Shown: positions 34,804 to 42,332 of the stretch, one piece after another
Layout: each line of letters begins with the position of its first letter
How positions within the stretch are numbered: position 1 is the first letter of the stretch
Assembly (NCBI GenBank): GCA_040219515.1
Contig: JAVJSI010000013.1
Span: 149,842 to 213,841 of the forward strand
Reading direction: 5' to 3'
From: Acidimicrobiales bacterium
Lineage (GTDB): Bacteria; Actinomycetota; Acidimicrobiia; Acidimicrobiales; Aldehydirespiratoraceae
DNA length: 64,000 nucleotides
Notes under the pieces: model-generated
What the model was told of the DNA's origin: nothing
Seen by the model: the letters and a program-made list of their open reading frames with translations, nothing else
Databases searched by the model: none
Made by a program: the position numbers and the translations under genes

Positions 34804-36141
34804 ATGTCGACGGTTGAACACCAAGGTTTCGAGGGAGTCGATCTCTGGGACATGGACGCGTTCCAGCGCCAGGAGCATCACGCGATGCTCGAGCAGCTTC
34901 GCGAGACCGAGCCGGGAATCCACTGGATCGACGAGGGCGACAAGGGGCCCGGCTTCTGGGCGATCACCCGCCTCGCGCACTTGAAGGAGATCAACCGTCA
35001 GGCCGAGATCTTCTCGTCGAACAAGGGCGGCACCCAGATGCAGGAGCGGGTGCGCGGCGACGACATCGACAGCTTCCAGAACGACTCGCTGATGCTGTCG
35101 ATGGATCCACCGAAGCACACGCGCTACCGCCGCATCGTGAGCCGTGGTTTCACGCCGCGCATGATCAACCTGCTCGAGGACTACCTCCACAACCGCACCC
35201 AGATGATCATCGATCGGGTGAGCGAGCGCGGCACGGCCGAGTTCGTCACCGAGCTCTCGGCCGAGCTCCCACTCCAGGCGATCGCCGAGATGGTCGGTAT
35301 CCCGCTCGAGGACCGGTCGAAGATCTTCGACTGGACCAACTCGATGATCGGTGCCGACGACCCCGACTTCGCGGCGAGCGAGGACGAGGTCATGGGCGCC
35401 TTCGGGGAGCTGTTCGCCTACTCGAACGCGCTGCAGAACGATCGCCGCGACAAGCCGGCCGACGACATCATCACCACGCTGCTGTCGGCCAATGTCGACG
35501 GCGAGGCGCTCGACGAGGTCGAGTTCGACATGTTCTTCCTGCTGCTGTGTGTGGCCGGCAACGAGACCACCCGCAACTCGATCACCCGCGGCATGCACGG
35601 CTTCTTCGAGTTTCCCGATCAGTGGGAGCTCTACAAGAGCGATCCCGACAAGTACGCCGACACGATGGTCGACGAGGTCGTGCGCTGGGCCACCCCCGTG
35701 CTCAACTTCCGGCGTCAGGCCATGCAGGACTACGAGATCGGTGGGGTGCAGATCAAGGAGAACGACAAGATCGTGATGTGGCACATCGCCGCCAACCGCG
35801 ATCCCCGTGCCTTCGACGACCCGTGGACCTTCGACATCACCCGCAGCCCCAACGACCACGTGGGGTTCGGTGGCGGCGGCCCGCACTTCTGCCTCGGCTC
35901 CAACCTCGCGAAGATGGAGATCGCCTTGATGTTCAAGGGCATCGCCGAACGCTTGCCCGACATCCACCTCGATGGTGAGGTCTCCTATCTCCGTTCGAAC
36001 TTCATCGGCGGGGTCAAGTCGATGCCGGTTGCGTTCACGCCCACGCCTTCGACCAACACCATGCCGCTGGACCGTCTCGGTTCGGCCGCCGGCGCTTCGG
36101 GCACCGACGGCTACGGCGGCTCGGTCGAGCGCGAGGGCTAG
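34804..36141 (+). CDS. Cytochrome P450 (bacterial class I)
   Basis: A 445-residue soluble P450. The I-helix is LLCVAGNETTRNSITRG (acid-alcohol pair Glu/Thr), the ExxR motif lies in DEVVRWATPV with a further R-x-A-x-x region (FRRQAMQDYEIGG), and the heme loop is FGGGGPHFCLGSNLA with the Cys thiolate. Sequence style (DPPKHTRYRRIVSRGFTPRM, AANRDPRAFDDPWTFDI) resembles CYP125/124/142-type enzymes, which hydroxylate sterols or fatty acids. GAGGAG lies before ATG 34804. A ferredoxin is not seen nearby. The next gene starts 26 bases on. Confidence 0.93.
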   Translation: MSTVEHQGFEGVDLWDMDAFQRQEHHAMLEQLRETEPGIHWIDEGDKGPGFWAITRLAHLKEINRQAEIFSSNKGGTQMQERVRGDDIDSFQNDSLMLSMDPPKHTRYRRIVSRGFTPRMINLLEDYLHNRTQMIIDRVSERGTAEFVTELSAELPLQAIAEMVGIPLEDRSKIFDWTNSMIGADDPDFAASEDEVMGAFGELFAYSNALQNDRRDKPADDIITTLLSANVDGEALDEVEFDMFFLLLCVAGNETTRNSITRGMHGFFEFPDQWELYKSDPDKYADTMVDEVVRWATPVLNFRRQAMQDYEIGGVQIKENDKIVMWHIAANRDPRAFDDPWTFDITRSPNDHVGFGGGGPHFCLGSNLAKMEIALMFKGIAERLPDIHLDGEVSYLRSNFIGGVKSMPVAFTPTPSTNTMPLDRLGSAAGASGTDGYGGSVEREG

Positions 36142-36167
36142 TCTGCGCCCCATGGGGGGCGGTTGCG

Positions 36168-37610
36168 GTGACGCCTGAGGAGTTCCGGGTTGCGGCACAC
36201 GAGCTGGTCGACTGGATCGCCGACCGGCGCGCCGAGGTCGAGTCGCGTCCCGTTCGCCCGGACGTGGAGCCGGGCGATATCGCGGCCCGTCTGCCGGCCA
36301 CGCCGCCCACCACCCCGGTGGATGGCGCGGTCGTACTCGACGATCTCGACCGCCTGATCGCGCCGGGCATCACCGAGGTCCAGCACCCGATGCACTTCGG
36401 GTGGTTCCCGTCGAACGCCAGCCTCTCGTCGGTGCTCGGCGACGTCGCGTCGTCGGGACTCGCATCGTTGGGCATCTCGTGGGAGTCGTCGCCCGCCCTC
36501 ACCGAGGTCGAGGAGGTGATGGTCGATTGGATGCGTCAGCTGACCGGCCTCGACGACGGCTGGCACGGCGTGATCCAGGACACCGCGTCCACCGCGTGCC
36601 TCGTGGCCATGCTCGCCGCCCGAGAGCGGGCCACCGATCACTCCCAGGTCACGACCGGCCTCGCCGGCGTGTCCTCGCCGCTGTGCGTCTACACCACCGA
36701 GGAAGCCCATTCGTCGGTTCGTAAGGGCGCGTTGCTGGCCGGCTTCGGCGGCGATCACATCCGGTCGGTGGCGGTCGATCCGGTCAGCCGCAGCATGCGG
36801 GCCGACGCGCTCGCCGCTGAGATGGCGCGCGACCGCGATGCCGGGCGGCGGCCGGCGATCGTCGTGGCGTCGGCCGGCTCGACCGGCACCACCGCGTTCG
36901 ACCCGATCGACGAGATCGTGGAAGCAGCGGCGGTCCACGGTGCGTGGGTGCACGTCGATGCGGCCATGGCCGGTGCCGCCCTCGTGCTTCCCGAGATGCG
37001 GTCGCTGTTCGTCGGACTGGAGGGCGCCGACTCGCTGTCGTGGAATCCCCACAAGTGGTTCGGCACGATCCTCGACTGCTCACTCATGTATCTGCGCGAT
37101 CCCGATCATCTGATCCGGGTGATGTCGACCAACCCGAGCTACCTCCGCTCGACCGCCGGCGGCGACGCCACCCAGTACCGCGACTGGGGAATCCCCCTCG
37201 GGCGCCGCTTTCGAGCGTTGAAGCTCTGGTACCAGCTGCGCATCGACGGCATCGAGGAGATCCGGACCCGCCTGCGCCGCGATCTCGAGAACGCGGCGTG
37301 GCTGGCGGAGCGGTTCCGCGCGCTGCCCGACTGGGAGGTCGTCGCGCCGGTTCCCCTGCAGACCGTGTGTGTCCGACATGTGCCTCCGGGTCTCTCGGCC
37401 CCCGACCACGGAGATGAACTCGACGAGCACACGCTCCGGTGGCTGCGGGCCATCAACACTTCGGGCGAGGCGTTCCTGTCGCCGTCGGTGCTCGACGGGC
37501 GGTGGATGGTGCGGGTGTCGGTCGGGGTCGAGTCGACCGAGCGACACCACCTCGAACGTCTGGTCGAACTGATGACCGCGACTGCGACCGCAGCCGCAGA
37601 CTCAGCCTGA
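36168..37610 (+). CDS. Pyridoxal-dependent (aromatic-L-amino-acid-type) decarboxylase
   Basis: A 480-residue group II decarboxylase started by GTG 36168 (TPEEFRVAAHELVDWIADRRAE matches the family N-terminus). HPMHFGWFPSNASLSSVLGDV is the substrate region, and DTASTACLVAMLAARERA the phosphate-binding helix. WVHVDAAMAGAALVLPE contains the PLP-pyridine Asp, and SLSWNPHKWFGTILDCSLMY the Schiff-base Lys. Relatives decarboxylate tryptophan, phenylalanine, tyrosine or DOPA. The following kynureninase suggests aromatic amino acid breakdown, though shared transcription is not shown. An ATG at 36152 in another frame gives only 8 codons. Confidence 0.9.
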   Translation: MTPEEFRVAAHELVDWIADRRAEVESRPVRPDVEPGDIAARLPATPPTTPVDGAVVLDDLDRLIAPGITEVQHPMHFGWFPSNASLSSVLGDVASSGLASLGISWESSPALTEVEEVMVDWMRQLTGLDDGWHGVIQDTASTACLVAMLAARERATDHSQVTTGLAGVSSPLCVYTTEEAHSSVRKGALLAGFGGDHIRSVAVDPVSRSMRADALAAEMARDRDAGRRPAIVVASAGSTGTTAFDPIDEIVEAAAVHGAWVHVDAAMAGAALVLPEMRSLFVGLEGADSLSWNPHKWFGTILDCSLMYLRDPDHLIRVMSTNPSYLRSTAGGDATQYRDWGIPLGRRFRALKLWYQLRIDGIEEIRTRLRRDLENAAWLAERFRALPDWEVVAPVPLQTVCVRHVPPGLSAPDHGDELDEHTLRWLRAINTSGEAFLSPSVLDGRWMVRVSVGVESTERHHLERLVELMTATATAAADSA

Positions 37611-37646
37611 CGAGATCCTTCAGCGCTCCGAGACCAGTTCGTCCTC

Positions 37647-37676
37647 CCGTCCCAAAGGTGTCAGACACCTGTCCCG
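37647..37676. repeat. 30-bp palindromic repeat, left copy (upstream of kynU)
   Basis: CCGTCCCAAAGGTGTCAGAC followed by ACCTGTCCCG. The core AGGTGTC-A-GACACCT is a perfect 7-bp inverted repeat (37656-37670). A copy identical over all 30 bases occurs right after kynU at 39038-39067. This core resembles interspersed palindromes found in many bacterial genomes, some of them mobilised by REP-associated transposases. Confidence 0.85.
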
Positions 37677-37738
37677 CCCCTGTCTCGCCGAGCGCGACGA
37701 GGCGGTCGGGCCGCGACGCAGGGAAGTTTCCGGCCGCA

Positions 37739-37744
37739 TACTGT
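37739..37744 (+). promoter_or_regulatory. -10 box of kynU (leaderless)
   Basis: TACTGT is followed by six bases and GTG 37751. No ribosome binding site is visible. Confidence 0.45.
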
Positions 37745-37750
37745 CGGTCC

Positions 37751-39037
37751 GTGACGCCCCGCATCGACCTCGGCCCGTTTCCCACTCGCCCGGGCTTCGA
37801 CGATGTCCGACGCCGTGACGTCGACGACCCGTTGGCCTCGTTCGCGGCTCGGTTCGAGGTCGCCGATCCGTCGCTGATCTATCTCGACGGCAACTCGCTC
37901 GGCCGACTCCCGAGCGCGGCGCCGGCGGTGATCGATCATGTCGTCCGTGCCCAGTGGGGCGATCGTCTGATCCGATCCTGGAACGAGGGGTGGTGGGATC
38001 TGGCGTCCGATGTCGGCGACCTGATCGCGCCGCTGATCGGCGCCGGGCCGGGCGAGGTGATCGTCTCGGAATCGACTACGACCAACCTCCACAAGCTGGC
38101 CGGGGCGGCCCTCGATGCCCGGCCGGAGCGCACGACCCTGGTCACCGACGATCTGAACTTTCCGTCGGACATCCATGTGCTCGCCGGTCTCGCGGCCCGG
38201 TCGGGCCGCGAGCTCTGCGTCGTCGGCTCCGATGGCGTCGACGGCCCGGTCGATGGGCTGTTGGCGGCGATCGACGAGACCACGGCCCTCGTGTCGCTGT
38301 CGTCGACCGCGTTCAAGTCGGGCTACACCTACGACCTCGCAGCCATCACCGCCGCCGCCCACGACGTGGGTGCGCTGGTTCTCTGGGATCTCAGCCATTC
38401 GGCCGGCGCGGTCGAGATCGATCTCGGTGGGGTCGGGGCCGACCTGGCCGTCGGCTGCACCTACAAGTTCCTCAACGGCGGGCCCGGGTCGCCGGCCTTC
38501 CTCTACGTGCGGCGCGACCTTCAGGACGAGTTGCACAACCCGATCACCGGATGGTGGGGCGACGCCGACCCGTTCGAATTCGGCCTCGACCACGCCCCCG
38601 CCACCGGCATCCGCCGATTCCAGGTCGGTACCGCCCCGGTCCTGTCGCTGGCCGCGACGGCTCCGGGCATCGAGTTGGTGGCCGAGGCGGGGATGCCGGC
38701 GATCGCCGTGAAGGGCCGAGCTCTGGTCGAATTCGTCCGGGAGTTGGCCGACGAACGCCTCGTCCCGTTGGGGTTCCGCTGGGCCTCGCCCCGCCAGCCG
38801 GCGCGTTGCGGAGCCGCCGCCGCCCTGGCCCATGCCGATGCCTGGCGGATCACCCGCGCGCTCATCGAGATCGGCAACGTCGTTCCCGACTTCCGGACTC
38901 CCGACAACCTCCGTCTCGGGCTGTCCCCGCTCACGACATCCTTCGTCGACGTCCACACGGCCATCGAGCGGCTGGCGCTGATCGTCGAAAGCGGCATCCA
39001 CGAGTCGTTCACCCCCGATCGCACCGCCGTCACCTAA
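37751..39037 (+). CDS. kynU: Kynureninase
   Basis: A 428-residue PLP enzyme that cleaves kynurenine (or 3-hydroxykynurenine) to anthranilate (or its 3-hydroxy form) and alanine. IYLDGNSLGRLP is the kynureninase N-terminal signature, EVIVSESTTTNLHKLAGAA the phosphate-binding helix and LVLWDLSHSAGAVEIDL contains the PLP Asp. VGCTYKFLNGGPGSPAFLYV contains the Schiff-base Lys. GTG 37751 is chosen because MTPRIDLGPFPTRPGF begins the alignable part and a TACTGT box lies six bases upstream. The gene is framed by two identical 30-bp palindromic repeats. No kynurenine formamidase or anthranilate dioxygenase is seen nearby. Confidence 0.93.
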   Translation: MTPRIDLGPFPTRPGFDDVRRRDVDDPLASFAARFEVADPSLIYLDGNSLGRLPSAAPAVIDHVVRAQWGDRLIRSWNEGWWDLASDVGDLIAPLIGAGPGEVIVSESTTTNLHKLAGAALDARPERTTLVTDDLNFPSDIHVLAGLAARSGRELCVVGSDGVDGPVDGLLAAIDETTALVSLSSTAFKSGYTYDLAAITAAAHDVGALVLWDLSHSAGAVEIDLGGVGADLAVGCTYKFLNGGPGSPAFLYVRRDLQDELHNPITGWWGDADPFEFGLDHAPATGIRRFQVGTAPVLSLAATAPGIELVAEAGMPAIAVKGRALVEFVRELADERLVPLGFRWASPRQPARCGAAAALAHADAWRITRALIEIGNVVPDFRTPDNLRLGLSPLTTSFVDVHTAIERLALIVESGIHESFTPDRTAVT

Positions 39038-39083
39038 CCGTCCCAAAGGTGTCAGACACCTGTCCCGGAAGTGTCTGACACCT
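39038..39083. repeat. 30-bp palindromic repeat, right copy, plus a degenerate second palindrome
   Basis: 39038-39067 is identical to 37647-37676 and starts at the base after the kynU stop. A second core, AGTGTC-T-GACACCT (39070-39083), differs by one arm base and lies in tandem. Back-to-back palindromes of this type could act as a transcription terminator for kynU or as a protein-binding or transposition site. Confidence 0.8.
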
Positions 39084-39103
39084 GTCCTCCTGTCCTAGAC
39101 CCG

Positions 39104-39161
39104 GGGACTCTCCCTTCACGTTCGTTGTCACTAACGATAGGCAGTGGGTGTTAAGAGTCCC
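39104..39161. repeat. 8-bp inverted repeat pair upstream of carboxylase remnant
   Basis: GGGACTCT (39104-39111) and AGAGTCCC (39154-39161) bracket 42 bases that include a smaller inverted pair TCGTT/AACGA (39122-39137). This lies exactly where the 5' part of the following gene is missing, so it may mark a recombination or excision scar. Confidence 0.5.
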
Positions 39162-39167
39162 TAACGG

Positions 39168-39680
39168 TTGATCTTCTTCGATCAGGACTGGCCATCGCGG
39201 CTGCGTGGCCAGCGCCGGCCGGGCGATGTAGACCCGGCGACGCCGGCCCGCTCGAGCCCCCGGGTCCGTCGCCTCCTGATGGCCTTCGCGGTGTTGCAGC
39301 TCGCGTTGCCCCTGCGCCACTACGCGCTCCCGGGCAACGTCCGTTGGAACGAGCAGGGCTACTACCTGGCGTGGAGGGTGATGCTGACCGAGAAGGCGGG
39401 CAGTCTCGAGTTCGCGGTCACCGACCCCGCGACGGGTGACGAATGGGAGGCCGGACCCGAGCTGGTGCTGACCGATTGGCAGACGACCCAAGCCGCGATT
39501 CGCCCCGACCTGATCCGTCAGACGGCTGAGCTCATCGAGGCCCACTACGGTCGTGACCTCGAGGTCCGGGCCCGGTCCTTCGTCTCGATGAACGGTCGGC
39601 CGGCGATACCGATGTTCGACCCCGCCGTCGATCTCACCGGTGATCTCGACGGTCGGGCCTGGATCCTCCCCGGGCCGTAG
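39168..39680 (+). pseudogene. Truncated vitamin K-dependent gamma-carboxylase / HTTM protein, C-terminal remnant
   Basis: A 170-residue frame that begins in the middle of a family domain. IFFDQDWPSRL matches the end of the membrane HTTM domain. LALPLRHYALPGNVRWNEQGYYLAWRVML and then VTDPATGDEWEAGPE match the lumenal C-terminal part of vitamin K-dependent carboxylase-like proteins. Full-length relatives have about 450 residues with four or more N-terminal helices, which are absent here: upstream in-frame codons soon hit a stop and the DNA there holds palindromic repeats. I read it as a decayed gene after deletion. It could still be translated from TTG 39168, but activity is unlikely. Confidence 0.75.
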
Positions 39681-39695
39681 CCGGCGCCTACCGGC

Positions 39696-41099
39696 TCAGT
39701 TCGTGGGCGAGAGCGCGGTCAGCAGCGCGGCCGTGAGTTGCGCCCGCCCGGCCGGGTTGGGGTGGACGACGTCGCGGAAGTCGTCATCGCCGAGGAGGTC
39801 GCTGAAGTCGAGGAAGTCCACGCCGTGGGCGTCGGCGACGAGCGCGAAGGGTGCCGTGAGGTCCTCCTGCGCGTTCGTCGAGTTCTGGTGGATCGCGTCG
39901 AGCTCGCTCGACACCGGCATGTCGACCACGACCGCCGTGGCCCCGGCGGCCTCGATCTGCGTGAGGGTGGTGTCGAGAGCGTCCGCCCAGTCGGTACAAG
40001 GAGGGTTGCCGTAGATCGCGGTGTAGACGTCGACCATGTTGTCGAACTCGGCCTCGGTGATGGCGTCGCGCGAGGGATCGGCGAGCCCCCGCCCGCCGGG
40101 GGCGAAGAAGTCGGCATAGGTGTCGAGCAGAAGGCTGTCGTAGGTGCCGGACGTTCCGCCGCTCACCCGGCGGGACGGGTCGATGTCGGCGAGCCCGGCG
40201 ACCCGGGCGAACGCATCGCCTCGACGCTCGCGCGCGCCTTGTTGAAGTGCGGGTCGGAGGTCGCCGCATGCGTAGAGGGATTGGTACGGCGCGACCTGCA
40301 ACACCACGAGACCTGGCTCGGCCCCGAGCCCGTCGAGCTCGTCCAGCCAGGTTGCGTACTGCCCGATGACCATCCCGTTGATGCCGAGGCCGACGGCAAC
40401 CTGCTCGAGGCCGTCGCCGAGGGCGATCGGGTCGAAGCCGAGTTTGACAGCGGAGTCTCCGATGACGACGACGTCGATCCGTCCTTCGTCGGCGAGCACG
40501 TCCTGCACCATCAGCGAATGGCCGAGCGCGTCGCTGCTCCACCAGTAGGCCGACGACCCGGATGCGAATCCCGGCCGGATCGCGTGGCGCCACCGATCGA
40601 CGGCGCTGGTCAGGGTCCCGGCCAGAGCCAGCCCGTCCTCCTCAGAGGGCGGATCGTCGCACTCGGGGAGATCGATCAACCGTTGCTCGACGGCCGTGGC
40701 GAGCCCGGCAGCCTCATCGCTGCCGATCCAGGTATCGAGTGAGTCGTCGGCCACTGCTGCGGCCGTGGCGGTGTCGAGCGCGTCGGCGGCGGCGCTCATG
40801 CGCGGCGCCCATGCCGCGAACGACGCACAGGGAGCCGCGGCATCGCCGATCACCCGCAGCGCGTCGCCGACGATCTCCTGGAGATCGGGCGAGGGTATGG
40901 CCAGGACGAGATCGGTGAGTTCGGCGGTGGCCTCGTCGGCGGTGCCGGTAGTTGCCGACCCGCACACCTCGATCTCGAAACCGTAGTCGTCGACCAGGAC
41001 CTCGCACTCCGGTTCATCGGGCCCCGCGGTTTCTGCCTGGCTGCACGACGCCGCGATCGACGCCACGAGCATGACCACGCCGAGTCGTCCGATCGCCAT
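39696..41099 (-). CDS. SGNH-hydrolase-like lipoprotein
   Basis: A 467-residue exported protein. The N-terminus is a lipoprotein signal (MAIGRLGVVMLVASIAASC; Cys19). An alpha-helical region of about 150 residues follows (TAELTDLVLAIPSPDLQEI and similar). The SGNH-like domain has VVVIGDSAVKLGFDP (block I Ser), GLGINGMVIGQYATWLDEL, LVVLQVAPYQSLYACGDL and the C-terminal DVVHPNPAGRAQLTAALL (block V Asp/His). Substrates could be acyl or acetyl groups on polysaccharides. A TACCCT box lies eight bases before ATG 41099. It is downstream of nrdB on the same strand, behind a strong hairpin. Confidence 0.82.
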   Translation of the reverse strand: MAIGRLGVVMLVASIAASCSQAETAGPDEPECEVLVDDYGFEIEVCGSATTGTADEATAELTDLVLAIPSPDLQEIVGDALRVIGDAAAPCASFAAWAPRMSAAADALDTATAAAVADDSLDTWIGSDEAAGLATAVEQRLIDLPECDDPPSEEDGLALAGTLTSAVDRWRHAIRPGFASGSSAYWWSSDALGHSLMVQDVLADEGRIDVVVIGDSAVKLGFDPIALGDGLEQVAVGLGINGMVIGQYATWLDELDGLGAEPGLVVLQVAPYQSLYACGDLRPALQQGARERRGDAFARVAGLADIDPSRRVSGGTSGTYDSLLLDTYADFFAPGGRGLADPSRDAITEAEFDNMVDVYTAIYGNPPCTDWADALDTTLTQIEAAGATAVVVDMPVSSELDAIHQNSTNAQEDLTAPFALVADAHGVDFLDFSDLLGDDDFRDVVHPNPAGRAQLTAALLTALSPTN

Positions 41100-41107
41100 G
41101 GCCGGTC

Positions 41108-41113
41108 AGGGTA
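41108..41113 (-). promoter_or_regulatory. -10 box of the SGNH lipoprotein gene (leaderless)
   Basis: On the minus strand TACCCT is followed by eight bases and ATG 41099. Confidence 0.4.
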
Positions 41114-41152
41114 GCGCTGTCGCCGGGAGCAGGCGCGACGCGCCGAACGCGG

Positions 41153-41194
41153 GACGGCCGCCCGGCGCTTCGGTGAAGCGAACGGGCGGCCGTC
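41153..41194 (-). terminator. Strong hairpin after nrdB
   Basis: GACGGCCGCCCG (41153-41164) and CGGGCGGCCGTC (41183-41194) are perfect 12-base arms; inside them CGCTTC pairs with GAAGCG around a GGT loop. It sits 41 bases beyond the nrdB stop. There is no T run, so it is a factor-independent terminator of the type common in actinobacteria at best, or an RNA-stability element. Confidence 0.6.
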
Positions 41195-41234
41195 GGGGGG
41201 GTTCCCGTCCTCGCGAGACGGGGTGGTGGTAGCG

Positions 41235-42332
41235 CTAGAAGTCCTCGTCGAAGTTGACATCGCCTTCGACACCGACCTGGTAGGCCGACACGGTGCGCTC
41301 GAAGAAGTTCGAGAGCTCCTGCACGTCTTGCAGCTCCATGAAGGAGAACGGATTCTGCGAGCCGAAGCGCTTGGCCAAGCCCAGCTGGGCCAGACGCTGA
41401 TCGGCGACGAACTCGAGATACGTGCGGGTGTCGCCCGTGGACATGCCGGGCACGCCCTCGCCGAGGAGATCCTCGGCAAACGTGAACTCGGCGTCGACGG
41501 CTTCTTCGATCATCTCGGTGATGCGCTCGCCGAGATCGTCGTCGAATAGCTCGGGCTCCTCCTTGCGCACGGTGTTGATGACCTCGAGAGCGAAGTTCAT
41601 GTGCATCGACTCGTCACGAAACACCCAGTTGGTGCCGGCGGCGAGGCCGTTGAGCAAGCCCTTGGAGCGCAAGAAGTAGACGTAGGCGAAGGCGGCGAAG
41701 AAGAACAGTCCCTCGATGCAGGTGGCGAAGCAGATCAGGTTCATGAGGAACCGCTTGCGGTCCTCGACCGTCTCGAGCGGCCCACTGCCCACCGACTCCA
41801 TCCACTTGAAGCAGAACTCGCCCTTGGCCCGAATGGACGGGATGTTCTCGATGGCCGCGAAGGCCTCGGCCCGCTCGGCCGGGTCGGGGATGTAGTTGTC
41901 GAGCAGGTTCAGGTAGAACTGGACGTGGAGCGCCTCTTCGTAGAGCTGGCGCGACAGGTACATCCGAGCCTCGGGCGCGTTGATGTGCTCGTAGAGGTTG
42001 AGGACGAGGTTGTTGGCCACGATCGAATCGCCGGTGGCGAAGAACGCCACGAGACGGCTGATCATGTGCTTCTCGGCCGGCATGAGCTTGCGGTCGAGGT
42101 CGGTCAAGTCGTCGGAGAAATCGATCTCCTCGACCGTCCACGTGTTCTTGATCGCGTCCTTGTACATGTCGAAGAACTGCGGGTAGCGCATCGGCCGCAG
42201 GGTGAGATTGAACCCCGGGTCGAGGATGTTGGTCTGGCTGCCCGCCGGGGCGGCGTAGTGACCGGCCGGCTTGTCGGCGGCCGCAATGGCGGGCGCGGTC
42301 GAAGTGTTGAGGTAGTCGTCGGCGAGTGCCAT
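41235..42332 (-). CDS. nrdB: Class I ribonucleotide reductase, beta (R2) subunit
   Basis: A 365-residue diiron protein that makes the tyrosyl radical for dNTP synthesis. Metal ligands are seen at FFATGDSIVANN (Asp), EARMYLSRQLYEEALHVQFY (Glu, His) and FRDESMHMNF (Glu, His). The Tyr four residues after the first metal His (HVQFY) matches the radical Tyr of E. coli R2. The C-terminal tail ends with VEGDVNFDEDF, which docks to the alpha subunit in relatives. ATG 42332 overlaps the nrdA stop as TGATG, so the two are coupled. A strong hairpin follows. Confidence 0.94.
   Translation of the reverse strand: MALADDYLNTSTAPAIAAADKPAGHYAAPAGSQTNILDPGFNLTLRPMRYPQFFDMYKDAIKNTWTVEEIDFSDDLTDLDRKLMPAEKHMISRLVAFFATGDSIVANNLVLNLYEHINAPEARMYLSRQLYEEALHVQFYLNLLDNYIPDPAERAEAFAAIENIPSIRAKGEFCFKWMESVGSGPLETVEDRKRFLMNLICFATCIEGLFFFAAFAYVYFLRSKGLLNGLAAGTNWVFRDESMHMNFALEVINTVRKEEPELFDDDLGERITEMIEEAVDAEFTFAEDLLGEGVPGMSTGDTRTYLEFVADQRLAQLGLAKRFGSQNPFSFMELQDVQELSNFFERTVSAYQVGVEGDVNFDEDF

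Noticed and set aside
36152..36178. Leader mini-ORF of eight codons before the decarboxylase
   Set aside because: The ATG follows a TAGTCT by seven bases but the peptide is tiny and Gly-rich; it could be chance and is not claimed as a regulatory peptide.
39104..39161. Integron attC-like site
   Set aside because: It has inverted repeats but no conserved RYYYAAC/GTTRRRY ends and no integrase nearby.
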